From Phycisphaera mikurensis NBRC 102666 (GTDB taxonomy: Bacteria > Planctomycetota > Phycisphaerae > Phycisphaerales > SM1A02): DNA of 49,022 nucleotides. The DNA lies in contig CAMDCW010000003.1 in NCBI GenBank assembly GCA_945890745.1, positions 1 to 49,022 on the forward strand, in the 5' to 3' direction. A program made the translations under genes and the position numbers. Each line of letters begins with the position of its first letter. The first letter of the stretch is position 1. The notes beneath the pieces are model-generated. The model was not told the origin of the DNA. It made no database searches and worked only from the letters and a program-made list of their open reading frames with translations. This document shows positions 28,012-37,616 of the stretch, one piece after another.

Positions 28012-29919
28012 TCAACGTGGGACAGTATCCTTCCGCGCCTTCGCGGCATCAAGTCCAGATCCGACGGAAGCTGTCTCTAAATCGCTTCCTCGGCTGGCTC
28101 CAATCTCCGAAATACTCCTCGGGCCGACCTCGTCAGAATCGGAATCTCCGTCTTCTGCCGTAAATTCAGGCCTTAAATCCTTCTCGCCCTTGTCGTCCCG
28201 GAGCACTTCGGCCAGGATTCGGTCCTGTTCGGCCCGGAAATCGCAATCAATATATTTGAGCCGCCACAGCTCGTGGAGGGCGCTGATGGTCTCGCTGTAG
28301 GTGAAATTGAGGCCGGACTCCGGTCGGTCGGGAGTGGGGCGTCGGGCAAAGTAGCTGACCAGGGAGGACATGTCTGGCTTCACCCGGTCAACCACGGCAG
28401 GCGTTTCTGGGCGTTCGCGGTAGAAGACTTCCAGAAGTTTGTCGCCTTCATCGGCCTTGATGATCAAGCGACCGCTCCATGTGTAGAGCGTCATGGGGCG
28501 CTTCACTTCCACGTCTTCGCCGAAGATCACAATGCGTGGCTGTCCGCTCTGTGACACGTAAATCATCTTGTACTTGCTGGGCACAATGTTGAGTACAAAT
28601 TTCCTGCCCATCTCGATGCCGATGATGTGTGGGTCGCGCCGCCGGTCGAGCGCCTCAAACGCAGCAAGGCGAATTTCAACATCCGGGTCGTTGAGCAACT
28701 CGCGCAAGCCAATCTCGATTTCCGCATTGACGCCCATGCGTCCCAACAGCTTGATCGATTCGGTTCGATAGGTAATTGAGTCGCTGCTCTTCGCCATCTG
28801 TAGCAGCGGGGCAACGGCCAACATGTCGTTCAGTTTCGCTCCCGTATTCAACGCCGCAAAGCGCGGCTGTTCTTCCGGGTATTCGTAGAGATCCTGAATC
28901 ATCGGCAGCGCGCGCTTGCCAAGTGCTTGCCAACGCCAACTGGCCGCACCTGCTGCACCCGGGTTGGAGAGCAAGGAACGCCGAATCGCCATAGCGGTCT
29001 GCTCCGCGTTCTCAACATTCAATGGCGTGTGCCGAACCAGTTCTGCGAACTCTCCCGTGCGCCGGCGATACGAAGGCGGCACGGTCAAATCAATCGTTTC
29101 GCCGGAACGACCATGGGCGGTCTGGTCTTTCTGCTTGGATTCAAGCGGAAACAACGTATTGATGGTGTTCTGAATACTTTCCGATCGTGAATGACTTGGG
29201 GTCTGCAAGCGCAACTTCAGCTTCATGTCCTTGCTGAGGGTGCCACCATCAAGGATGCGTCCGCTGCTGCGGTTGATGGTGTCGCGTTGCGTTGCGTTTG
29301 GTTCAACAAAGGGATTGATGACAATGGAGCCAGCACCTTCGGCCAACGGAAACGGCTGCCGGCTGCCCGTGTACAGCGCACCGGGCCGCAAGTCTGCCAC
29401 TAACAATCGTCCACCTTCAAGGCTGGTGGTAGACGTTCCCGGCGCAGTAGTGACGCGAACATCAAAGCGCGAACCCTTGGGTGCACCAGGCGGAATCACG
29501 CCTTCAACGATCACCACCGCGGAGTCGCTGGAATTCAGCAACTGCTGCGGGGTCATCTTTGGTGAGCCGGGTGCGCCACTTCCAAAGCCACGCTTTGCCA
29601 GTTCCTGCGAAAGGAACGCGCGCACGTCGGATGGCATTTGTCGACTTCCGGTGTCGCGCAGACCAACCACAATTCCGTATCCACGCACGACCAGTGGATC
29701 AAATCCAACCAGCGACGTTTCCGAAGCCACCGTACCGCGCATGATCGGATCGATGTCCGTGGCCGCGACCGCCACCGCGTCGCGATTCACTGCCGCCTTC
29801 TGCAGCGCAGGATCAGCGCGTTCCACCATCATGTCTGAGCATCCGATGATCACCATGCTGGCCGCCACTGTGGCGACTGTCCTGGCCGTGATCCAGCGAA
29901 GTGCTCGGATCGTGGTCAT
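28012..29919 (-). CDS. Lipoprotein with FlgI (flagellar P-ring)-like N-terminal domain and HEAT-like repeats
   Basis: Lipobox VIIGCS; LVVRGYGIVVGLRDTGSRQMPSDVRAFLSQELAKRG and GSRFDVRVTTAPGTSTTSLEGGRLLVADLRP resemble FlgI; YRTESIKLLGRMGVNAEIEIGLRELLNDPDVEIRLAAFEALDRRRDP resembles HEAT repeats. Confidence 0.65.
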   Translation of the reverse strand: MTTIRALRWITARTVATVAASMVIIGCSDMMVERADPALQKAAVNRDAVAVAATDIDPIMRGTVASETSLVGFDPLVVRGYGIVVGLRDTGSRQMPSDVRAFLSQELAKRGFGSGAPGSPKMTPQQLLNSSDSAVVIVEGVIPPGAPKGSRFDVRVTTAPGTSTTSLEGGRLLVADLRPGALYTGSRQPFPLAEGAGSIVINPFVEPNATQRDTINRSSGRILDGGTLSKDMKLKLRLQTPSHSRSESIQNTINTLFPLESKQKDQTAHGRSGETIDLTVPPSYRRRTGEFAELVRHTPLNVENAEQTAMAIRRSLLSNPGAAGAASWRWQALGKRALPMIQDLYEYPEEQPRFAALNTGAKLNDMLAVAPLLQMAKSSDSITYRTESIKLLGRMGVNAEIEIGLRELLNDPDVEIRLAAFEALDRRRDPHIIGIEMGRKFVLNIVPSKYKMIYVSQSGQPRIVIFGEDVEVKRPMTLYTWSGRLIIKADEGDKLLEVFYRERPETPAVVDRVKPDMSSLVSYFARRPTPDRPESGLNFTYSETISALHELWRLKYIDCDFRAEQDRILAEVLRDDKGEKDLRPEFTAEDGDSDSDEVGPRSISEIGASRGSDLETASVGSGLDAAKARKDTVPR

Positions 29920-29988
29920 AGGGGAGGGCATGGGGGCACGAACGTTGGTGGGCGATTGCCAGGGCATACGGGCCAAACGGAAAGCAAA

Positions 29989-30061
29989 TGGGCGCTACTG
30001 GATTCGAACCAGTGACCACTGCTGTGTAAAAGCAGCGCTCTTGCCACTGAGCTAAGCGCCC
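29989..30061 (-). tRNA. tRNA-Val (anticodon TAC)
   Basis: Minus strand GGGCGCTTAGCTCAGTGGCAAGAGCGCTGCTTTTACACAGCAGTGGTCACTGGTTCGAATCCAGTAGCGCCCA: 7-bp acceptor, anticodon stem CTGCT/AGCAG with loop TTTACAC, T-arm GGTTCGAATCC. CCA not encoded. Confidence 0.95.
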
Positions 30062-30068
30062 CAATGGT

Positions 30069-33000
30069 GTGGGGAGGATACAGACCTACAATCCGTTCGC
30101 AGTGCTCGAACGGATCCGTCGTCTTCAGGAGCTCATTGCGGGCTGTCCCGCCCAGGAACAGCCCGTGTTTCGGCGTCGAGTGGCTGGATTGACCCGCGGC
30201 GCTGCGCGGCAGGAGCCCTCCGAAAGCGCCGTGAGTGCCCTAGAGCGCGATATTGTCCGAAGCACCGAGCGCCGGGCAGCGCGGGCGCAGCGTGTCCCTC
30301 CGGTGACCTACCCGGACGATTTGCCGGTGGCGCAGGCACGCGACCGCATCCGGGACGCCTTGCTCAGCCACCAAGTGGTGATTGTGAGTGGCGATACCGG
30401 CTCTGGAAAGACCACGCAGCTGCCCAAAATTTGCCTGGAGGCGGGGCGGGGCGTTGATGGCCTGATCACCATGACCCAGCCGCGCCGGATTGCGGCACGC
30501 AGTGTGGCCGCGCGTATTGCCGCAGAACTGCAAACAACACTCGGCGGCACGGTGGGGTTCAAGGTTCGCTTTGATGATCGCACTTCAGAACATTCCTTGG
30601 TGCGCGTAGTCACCGATGGCGTTCTGCTTGCAGAGATTGAGCGTGACCCACTGCTGTTGCGCTCTGACACCGTCATCGTTGATGAAGCGCACGAACGAAG
30701 TCTGAATATCGACTTCTTGCTTGGCTATCTCAAGCGCCTCTTACCCAAGCGCCCGGATCTCAAGGTGATTGTTGCATCCGCGACGATTGATGTCGATCGT
30801 TTCAGTGAGCACTTTGGAAATGCACCAGTGGTGCAAGTGGATGGTCGATTGCATCCGATTGAAACACGGTGGCGGCCGCTTGATGATGAAGCGTCGGACA
30901 GTTCGCCTGCCGAACGTGCGGTGAAGGGCGTTGAAGAATGTCTTGACTCGGGCCCCGGCGACATTCTGGTCTTCCTTTCTGGAGAACGTGATATTCAGGA
31001 CGCTGCCGATGCACTCTCGCGTGTGCCCGCGGCGCGCGGTGTGGAAGTGCTGCCGCTCTATGCGCGCCTACCAGTAGCTGAACAGGATCGAGTCTTTCAT
31101 GTTGGTCGTTCGCGCCGGATCATTCTGGCCACCAATGTGGCGGAAACCAGCGTCACCGTGCCCGGCATACGATTTGTTGTTGACACGGGAATCGCACGTA
31201 TTGCACGGTGGTCCGGGCGCACCCGCGTCTTACGTCTGCCGGTCGAGCCGATCGCGCGCGCTTCTGCTGATCAGCGCAAGGGTCGATGCGGCCGCGTTGG
31301 GCCGGGAGTGTGTATTCGCCTGTATTCCGAAGAGGACTTTCTAGCGCGCGAGCCATTCACCGCCCCGGAACTGCTGCGCACCAATCTTGCCAATGTCATC
31401 CTGCAAATGAAGGCACTTGGGCTTGGCGAAATTGCCCAGTTCCCGTTCCTGGAAACGCCTAGCCCGCGTCTGGTCGCGGAAGGCTTGGAAACACTTGCCG
31501 AACTTGGTGCGGTTGATCGCCGTGGTGATTTGACGGCGCTCGGCAAGCGAATGGCCACACTGCCCGTTGATCCGCGGCTCGCTCGCACCGTTCTTGCTGC
31601 GATCGACGAAGGAGCGCTCGCTGAAGGCCTGGTCATTGCCGCTGCGCTTTCGATTCAGGATCCACGCGAACGTCCCGCCGGGCATGGTGGTGCGGCAGAC
31701 TTTGCGCAGTTGATCTTTCGCGATCAAGAAAGTGACTTTCTATCGCTGCTCAAATTATGGCGACGCTGGCGAACAGAAAGTGCAGCGCTGGGAAGTTCCG
31801 CGCTGCGTCGCTGGTGCCGCGAACACTTCATTTCTCACCAACGCATGCGGGAGTGGGCGGAACTCCACGAGCAGCTGCGTTCCATGGTCTCCGAACGCCT
31901 GGGCATGCGTGCTGCGCCACTTGCCGATGCGTGCGACGCCAACCGCATTCACCGCGCCATGCTTGCTGGGTTTGTTTCGCAGCTGGGATTTCGGGGTGAA
32001 GACGGCGAGTATCGCACCGCAACCGGCGGGCGCTTTGCCATATTCCCAGGTTCAACCTTGGCGCGGCGCACGCCCAACTGGGTGGTGGCAGCAGAAATCG
32101 TGGAAACGTCACGCCGGTTTGGAAGAACACTGGCGCGCGTCCAAGGCGACTGGGTCGAACGCATTGCGCCGCACTTGGTGGAGCGCATCCGATCGGAGCC
32201 GCACTGGGTGCGCGCCACCGGCCAGGTTGCTGCCTGGGAGCGCGTGCAGTTTGGCGAACTCACCATCGTTCCGCGCCGGCGCGTTCCGTGGGGTCCGGTG
32301 CAGCCAGAAGATGCCCGCAACATATTCATTCAATGCGCCTTAGTAGATGGTGATTGCGATCTTGATGCTCCATTCATCAAGCACAATCACGCACTGCGCT
32401 TACGTATTGAGGCCATGGAAGCCAAGCGACGTGAGCGCGGTCTGCTTGTTGATAGTGAAGCTCGATTTGCGTTCTTTGACGCGCGCGTCCCCGCCGACGT
32501 GCACAGCATTCCATCATTTGAGCGATGGCGGCGCCGCGTGGAATCACGCGACAGTCGAACGCTCTTTATGCGCGAGTCAGACCTACTCGCCAGTACTCCG
32601 GACGCCGACATGTCCATGCGCTTTCCTGATGCCATTGATATTGGTGGCGGAGCGTCTGCGGAGTTGCGCTACGAATTGTCGCCCGGCACCGCCCTTGATG
32701 GAATTCACGCGCGCATCGCGCTCGGTGACCTTGGCTCAACCACCACCGACCGTCTGGAGTGGTTGGTGCCTGGGCTTCTTGCCGAAAAGATCGAAGCGCT
32801 CATCCGCACGCTTCCCAAGCGGTTGCGGGTCCGCCTCTTTCCATTGCGGGAAGTTGCCGAGGCCGCAGCAGAATCGATCCCATTTGCTGAAGGTTCAATA
32901 CTTGAGTCCGTTGCAGCGCACCTTGCCAAGGTGGCTGGTATGGCGCTCACGGCTGGCGACTTTGACCGCGCGCAACTACCGCCGCATCTGCGCCTGCATA

Positions 33001-34061
33001 TCGAAGTGGTATCGGATGCGGGTGACGTCCTTGCTGCTGGCGATGACATTGCCGCGCTGCGACGATCGTTGGCTCCCAAGGCGGCGGCGCATCGCGAAGG
33101 ACTGTTAGAGCGAGCCTTTCATCGCCATTGGAACCGCGTTGGATTGCGCACCTTTGATCTGGACGAACTTCCAGAGCGCATCGAAGCCACCGTTGACGGA
33201 CTGCGGGTCATTGCATGGCCGATGTTGGTGGATAGCGGTGATTCCGTCTCGCTTGGACTCGCCGCCGATCCAGAAGCAGCGGAACGCGCCACGCGCCTCG
33301 CCATGCGCACGCTGCATTCCATTGCGGCTCGTGATGCCATTCGACATCACTTGGAATACGCATCTGGATTCCAGGAATTGCTGATGACGTGGATTGCATC
33401 AACGCAGCTTGGCCGTGAGCCACTGATGGCTGCGCTGGTTTCTGCTGTAGCAGGGCGCGCGTTTGTCGATGATCGCCCCATCGTGCGCACGCCCGCTGAA
33501 TTTGAAACGCGGGTCGATCAGGGTGCGGCTGTCCTCAGTACTGCCGTGCAGGAGGTGGTTCGTGCGGCACTGGCGTTGCACACCCGGTCGGTGGAGGTTC
33601 TTGAAGCCATCGATGGTCCAACCCCAACGTCATGGTGTGCGGCAGTGGATGACATCACTCGGCAGCGCAAGCGGTTGGCTGCGCCCGACGCCTTGGCGCG
33701 CATTCCGTGGCAAGATGTTCAGCATCTGATTCGCTATGTGGCAGCGCTCGGTTTGCGTGCTCGCAAGTTGCGCACGTCTGGACCGGAGCGTGATGCAGTG
33801 TCCATGATGGAAGTGGCGCGCTGGGAGGATGAAATGTCCCGAGCTGAGGCGGCGTTGGCAGCCGAGGGGCGGGGCACCGCGGCTATCGCGCCGTTTCGGA
33901 TGCTTCTTGAGGAATACCGGGTCAGCCTGTTTGCCCAAGAACTACGAACGTCCATTCCAATCAGCGCCGAGCGCTTGGAGCGGGCGTGGCGCGATCGCGG
34001 TCAGGTTGTCCAGCAGCCAAGCAGCAATCCAAGGTCAGCGCCGTTCACCACGCCGTCGTGA
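30069..34061 (+). CDS. hrpA: ATP-dependent RNA helicase HrpA (DEAH box)
   Basis: VSGDTGSGKTTQLPKICLEAG, VDEAHERSLNIDFLLGYL, ASATID, VVDTGIARI, QRKGRCGRVGPG; 1330 aa. GTG start at 30069 may be too far upstream. Confidence 0.94.
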   Translation: MGRIQTYNPFAVLERIRRLQELIAGCPAQEQPVFRRRVAGLTRGAARQEPSESAVSALERDIVRSTERRAARAQRVPPVTYPDDLPVAQARDRIRDALLSHQVVIVSGDTGSGKTTQLPKICLEAGRGVDGLITMTQPRRIAARSVAARIAAELQTTLGGTVGFKVRFDDRTSEHSLVRVVTDGVLLAEIERDPLLLRSDTVIVDEAHERSLNIDFLLGYLKRLLPKRPDLKVIVASATIDVDRFSEHFGNAPVVQVDGRLHPIETRWRPLDDEASDSSPAERAVKGVEECLDSGPGDILVFLSGERDIQDAADALSRVPAARGVEVLPLYARLPVAEQDRVFHVGRSRRIILATNVAETSVTVPGIRFVVDTGIARIARWSGRTRVLRLPVEPIARASADQRKGRCGRVGPGVCIRLYSEEDFLAREPFTAPELLRTNLANVILQMKALGLGEIAQFPFLETPSPRLVAEGLETLAELGAVDRRGDLTALGKRMATLPVDPRLARTVLAAIDEGALAEGLVIAAALSIQDPRERPAGHGGAADFAQLIFRDQESDFLSLLKLWRRWRTESAALGSSALRRWCREHFISHQRMREWAELHEQLRSMVSERLGMRAAPLADACDANRIHRAMLAGFVSQLGFRGEDGEYRTATGGRFAIFPGSTLARRTPNWVVAAEIVETSRRFGRTLARVQGDWVERIAPHLVERIRSEPHWVRATGQVAAWERVQFGELTIVPRRRVPWGPVQPEDARNIFIQCALVDGDCDLDAPFIKHNHALRLRIEAMEAKRRERGLLVDSEARFAFFDARVPADVHSIPSFERWRRRVESRDSRTLFMRESDLLASTPDADMSMRFPDAIDIGGGASAELRYELSPGTALDGIHARIALGDLGSTTTDRLEWLVPGLLAEKIEALIRTLPKRLRVRLFPLREVAEAAAESIPFAEGSILESVAAHLAKVAGMALTAGDFDRAQLPPHLRLHIEVVSDAGDVLAAGDDIAALRRSLAPKAAAHREGLLERAFHRHWNRVGLRTFDLDELPERIEATVDGLRVIAWPMLVDSGDSVSLGLAADPEAAERATRLAMRTLHSIAARDAIRHHLEYASGFQELLMTWIASTQLGREPLMAALVSAVAGRAFVDDRPIVRTPAEFETRVDQGAAVLSTAVQEVVRAALALHTRSVEVLEAIDGPTPTSWCAAVDDITRQRKRLAAPDALARIPWQDVQHLIRYVAALGLRARKLRTSGPERDAVSMMEVARWEDEMSRAEAALAAEGRGTAAIAPFRMLLEEYRVSLFAQELRTSIPISAERLERAWRDRGQVVQQPSSNPRSAPFTTPS

Positions 34062-35563
34062 TTCAGGTCAAACGGCGAGCCATTCGCAGGCCCCCATGCT
34101 CCGAGCAGTAGACCAAGGTCGGCACCCGTCACGACTCCGTCGCCGTTGAGGTCGCCGCACACCGAGGGCAGTCCCAAGGATCCGTCCGCGTTCAACCGTG
34201 CGCCCACAATATCCGTCACGCCAACAGCGCCAGACTCCCAGATAGCGTGCACTCCGGCCGGCGTGCCAGAAGCGGCCATGAACACCGTGCGACCAACAAA
34301 GCCAACACCCGTCATCACCACGGGACTGGCCCAGCGTGGTGTGCCAAGCGCGTCGTAGGAATAGGCGCGAGCCGTCTGTGATCCGTATGCCGGAGAACGC
34401 ACCGACGAGAACGTTGGGAACTCACCCAGCATGGCAACCCGAGCCTGGGTTTCTTCATAGGTGGTATCGGTTGGCGAGAAGTTCACGCCGATATCGCCCC
34501 AGAGTCGCGTTCCGTCTTCAGAAAAACTCTGTCCGCCCGAGCCGTAGATACTGGAGTTCGGGACGTGCTCGTTCCACGCCACGTAGACGCGTCGCAGTGT
34601 TGGGTCATACGCCGCGGTGGGCGCCACGCGCTCTAGGTTGGTGGCGGCAGTCACGCCGGCACCGTTGGTTCCAAAGCGAAGCGCGCCAGTTGGCGAGACC
34701 CATTGTGCATAGCTTTGCAGCGGTCCGGTGCCGTACCAAGAGAAGATCGCTCCGCCTTCACCATCAGCGATGAACGATGGAAAGTTGCCAAATTGCAGTG
34801 ATCCAGTGGTAAATACCCGAACGTTGGTTGCCACCCATTGCGCAGCGCCAGTGGAGGAGAACTTCTGAGCTTGGATGGTCTTTGCGCCACTGAAGGTGGT
34901 GTAGCGAACGACTGAAGCAATGACGCTGCCGCCATCGCCTGGTTGCAAGTCCGACAGAAAGGTTGTTGCCGTGCCATCGGAAATGGTGGCGGGAGTCGCC
35001 CATGCAGCGGTGCCCTCCGGTGTCAGGCGCATGACTTTGGCTCTGCTGCTTTCGGTCCAACCTGCAACGGCTGCACCGTCACCAGCACGTCCGGCTTTGG
35101 GTGCATTCACTGCACTGCTCGCTGAAAGAGTGACGCCGGTGGCGCCCCACAGCAACACGCCTGACGGAGACACCGCCTGCGCAATGATCTTGGTCCCGCC
35201 GATGTCGCTCCGTGTCACGATGACTGCGTTGCCAGCAGCATCTGAAGTCAGACCGTAATCCTCGGTGCTACTAAAGTTGGTGTCGAGCACGCGGACGCCC
35301 TTGTTGGGCCATAGGCCGATCCCGTTGGCGTCGTACCGCTGCACCCACGGGTCATAGCCGCCGGTACTGTTGTCGTACCAGCTCATGTAGAAGCCGCCGG
35401 TGGGGATATTCACCACCTTGGACTGCACTTGGTCATTGGTTCCAGCGGCAAGCACGTCCGGCGTGTTGGGATCCGTGGTGAATTGCGCCACGGCGTTTGC
35501 ACACGCCACGCACATCGCAAAGGTGGCTGCCACGGCGCGCGTCTTGACGTTGGAAGAGGTCAT
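34001..35563 (-). CDS. Secreted protein with C-terminal dockerin-type repeats
   Basis: Signal peptide (MTSSNVKTRAVAATFAMCVACANAVAQ), repetitive beta-type body, C-terminus CGDLNGDGVVTGADLGLLLGAWGPANGSPFDLNHDGVVNGADLGLLLGCWTT. Confidence 0.78.
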   Translation of the reverse strand: MTSSNVKTRAVAATFAMCVACANAVAQFTTDPNTPDVLAAGTNDQVQSKVVNIPTGGFYMSWYDNSTGGYDPWVQRYDANGIGLWPNKGVRVLDTNFSSTEDYGLTSDAAGNAVIVTRSDIGGTKIIAQAVSPSGVLLWGATGVTLSASSAVNAPKAGRAGDGAAVAGWTESSRAKVMRLTPEGTAAWATPATISDGTATTFLSDLQPGDGGSVIASVVRYTTFSGAKTIQAQKFSSTGAAQWVATNVRVFTTGSLQFGNFPSFIADGEGGAIFSWYGTGPLQSYAQWVSPTGALRFGTNGAGVTAATNLERVAPTAAYDPTLRRVYVAWNEHVPNSSIYGSGGQSFSEDGTRLWGDIGVNFSPTDTTYEETQARVAMLGEFPTFSSVRSPAYGSQTARAYSYDALGTPRWASPVVMTGVGFVGRTVFMAASGTPAGVHAIWESGAVGVTDIVGARLNADGSLGLPSVCGDLNGDGVVTGADLGLLLGAWGPANGSPFDLNHDGVVNGADLGLLLGCWTT

Positions 35564-35618
35564 GAACACAGTGTGCCATACCTGGTGGTTCCTTGATCCC
35601 TGAATTTGTGAAGAATTA

Positions 35619-35647
35619 TTGACACACAAATAAATGGGACATATCCA
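35619..35647 (+). promoter_or_regulatory. Sigma70-type promoter candidate for an intergenic RNA
   Basis: TTGACA (35619-35624), 17-nt spacer, TATCCA (35642-35647). Confidence 0.6.
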
Positions 35648-35654
35648 CCACATT

Positions 35655-35785
35655 TACGCCCGATAGTCCTTGCGCGGACTCGCAAACCACGGCACTCTTA
35701 CAACTGCCTGAAAGGGCAGCAGCGAGTCCGAGGAGCGGGGCTCCCACGTGGGGTGGGGCCCGGCACCCGGGCTCGCAGCATTTTT
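35655..35785 (+). ncRNA. Candidate structured non-coding RNA (~130 nt)
   Basis: Between the promoter above and an intrinsic terminator; 9-bp helix cggactcgc (35675-35683) with gcgagtccg (35722-35730); inner hairpin CUGCCU-GAAA-GGGCAG (35704-35719); GGAGC-GGG-GCUCC (35732-35744). No plausible ORF. Confidence 0.55.
35756..35785 (+). terminator. Intrinsic terminator of the candidate ncRNA
   Basis: GCCCGG-CAC-CCGGGC stem (35758-35772) followed within ~8 nt by TTTTT (35781-35785). Confidence 0.65.
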
Positions 35786-35829
35786 AGACCAACGTCGAAT
35801 GTACAGCGGCTTTCCAGAATTCGTCAGGC

Positions 35830-37578
35830 TTACCCGTGCAGTTTGCGGTCTTCTCGTTCCTCTTCGCGCACTGCGCGCGTAACACCACGGCGGGTTCGCC
35901 AGATGTCCCAGATCAATCCGACGGAGAGGAAACCAGCAAGTAGGAATCCAACCAGTCCAATGGTTCCCACCATGCTTGCAGTATCGCCATGGGCGGCATG
36001 CAGCAGGACTGAGCTGGCAACAAGCAATGCGCTGATGAGTAGCGCATAGGCAACCGTGGTTGCCATGTGCTCCACGGTCATCCGGAATCGCTCAATACCT
36101 TCGAAGTGGAAATTGATCTTCGCTTCGCCAAGCCGAATCTTTCGCAGAATGCCAGTGATCTGCTTGGGCAGCGAATCGATGAGCTCCGCATAGGAGAACA
36201 GCGTGTTGGTAAATCGTTTGGTCAGTGCCTTGGGCGAGTAGCGGTCGTTCACCAACTTATAGATGAACGGCTTCGCTGCATCGATGATTTCGTAGTCGGG
36301 CTCAATGTCGCGCGCGACACCTTCAATGGTTCCCATCGCCTTAATGAGAAGCACCATGTCCGCCGGGCAGCGCACCTTGTAATCACGCAGGATTTGATAG
36401 AACTTATCAAGCACCGCAGCAATGTCAATTTCTGCGATCGGCTTGCCGACAAATTGATCCACCACCTCTTGCACATCGTCAAGTAGGGCGCGCTCGTCAA
36501 TGGAATCGGGCTCCACATTGCCCATGCGCATGGCGGCGCGCATGACCATGCGGGCATCGCCAGTGGCCACGCCGAAGACCAGTTCTGCAATTCGCTGCCG
36601 TGCGTCGGCGCCAATGCGACCAACCATGCCGCAGTCGATGAATGTCACACGACCATCGTCATGGATGAAGATATTGCCGGGGTGCGGATCCGCATGGAAG
36701 AAGCCCAGTTCGAGCGTCTGCCGGAACACCGCCCGCGCGCCGTTGGCAACGATCTTCTTGCGAATATCAAGAGGAATCGACGCGTACGGAGTGCGCGCTA
36801 GCAACTTGCCTTGGATCTTCTCAATGGTCAGAACACCAGTGGTGGTTGCTTCCCAATACACCTTCGGGAAGCTAATGCCTGGGTCACTCGCAAACGCATT
36901 TCGCATGCGGTCGGTGCTGCGGGCTTCAATAGTAAGGTTGGTCTCGCGGCGCAGTTCCTCGCGGAATTCAGCCACAATTTCCATCGGGCTGAAGCCCGTC
37001 TTTGCCAAGCGCTCCTCAGTGAGTCGGGCGACAAAGGCAAGCGCCTCCATGTCAGCCTCAATCTGATCAGCTGCATCCGGGCGCAGCAACTTGATCACCA
37101 CCTCTGAACCATCCTTCCAGATGGCACTGTGCACTTGCGCCATGCTGGCAGCAGCAAGCGGCTCGGGATCGATCCACTGGAACAGGTCGTCGGTTCGGCC
37201 CTTCAGTTGTTCATCGAGTGCGGCACGCACGCGGTCGAAGGGGATCTTCGGGCAGTCAGCCTGCAGCCGCGCAAACTCGTCAGCCAGTGCATCCGGAATC
37301 AGATCGCGGCGCGTGGAAAGAATCTGCCCGATCTTGATGAAGGTTGGCCCAAGTTCTTCCATCGCCTTGCGCAAGCGCACCTCAATCGGCGCGGAGGACA
37401 GGTCGATCGTTCCGTCGCGGCTGTACAACCAGTCCGCATTGGCCTTCCGAAGCGGCGAGAAGCCACTCTTGGAGATGAACGTTGCAAACCCATAACGAGC
37501 GAGTACCCCAATGACTTCACGGTACCTCTGTGCATTCTTGAGGCGTCTAGTGAGTGGGATGTCCATGACATTCGGCAT
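35830..37578 (-). CDS. ubiB: ABC1/UbiB/AarF family protein kinase-like
   Basis: LGPTFIKIGQILSTRRDLIPDALADEFARLQ, AAASMAQVHSA, FHADPHPGNIFIHDDGRVTFIDCGMVGR. Confidence 0.92.
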   Translation of the reverse strand: MPNVMDIPLTRRLKNAQRYREVIGVLARYGFATFISKSGFSPLRKANADWLYSRDGTIDLSSAPIEVRLRKAMEELGPTFIKIGQILSTRRDLIPDALADEFARLQADCPKIPFDRVRAALDEQLKGRTDDLFQWIDPEPLAAASMAQVHSAIWKDGSEVVIKLLRPDAADQIEADMEALAFVARLTEERLAKTGFSPMEIVAEFREELRRETNLTIEARSTDRMRNAFASDPGISFPKVYWEATTTGVLTIEKIQGKLLARTPYASIPLDIRKKIVANGARAVFRQTLELGFFHADPHPGNIFIHDDGRVTFIDCGMVGRIGADARQRIAELVFGVATGDARMVMRAAMRMGNVEPDSIDERALLDDVQEVVDQFVGKPIAEIDIAAVLDKFYQILRDYKVRCPADMVLLIKAMGTIEGVARDIEPDYEIIDAAKPFIYKLVNDRYSPKALTKRFTNTLFSYAELIDSLPKQITGILRKIRLGEAKINFHFEGIERFRMTVEHMATTVAYALLISALLVASSVLLHAAHGDTASMVGTIGLVGFLLAGFLSVGLIWDIWRTRRGVTRAVREEEREDRKLHG

Positions 37579-37616
37579 CCGGGGATTCTAACGATCTGCC
37601 CGCAGCGCCTGTTGCC

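Noticed and set aside
27050-28300. 416-aa + strand ORF
   Set aside because: Mostly antisense to the smc head region and the end of the FlgI-like gene; no domain signature.
35728-35737. ccgaggagcg resembles the conserved 5' part of the SAH riboswitch
   Set aside because: The downstream conserved segments (GCUGCA..., CCAGGCUCGG, AACGGCGCUCA) are missing and no methyl-cycle gene follows on the + strand.
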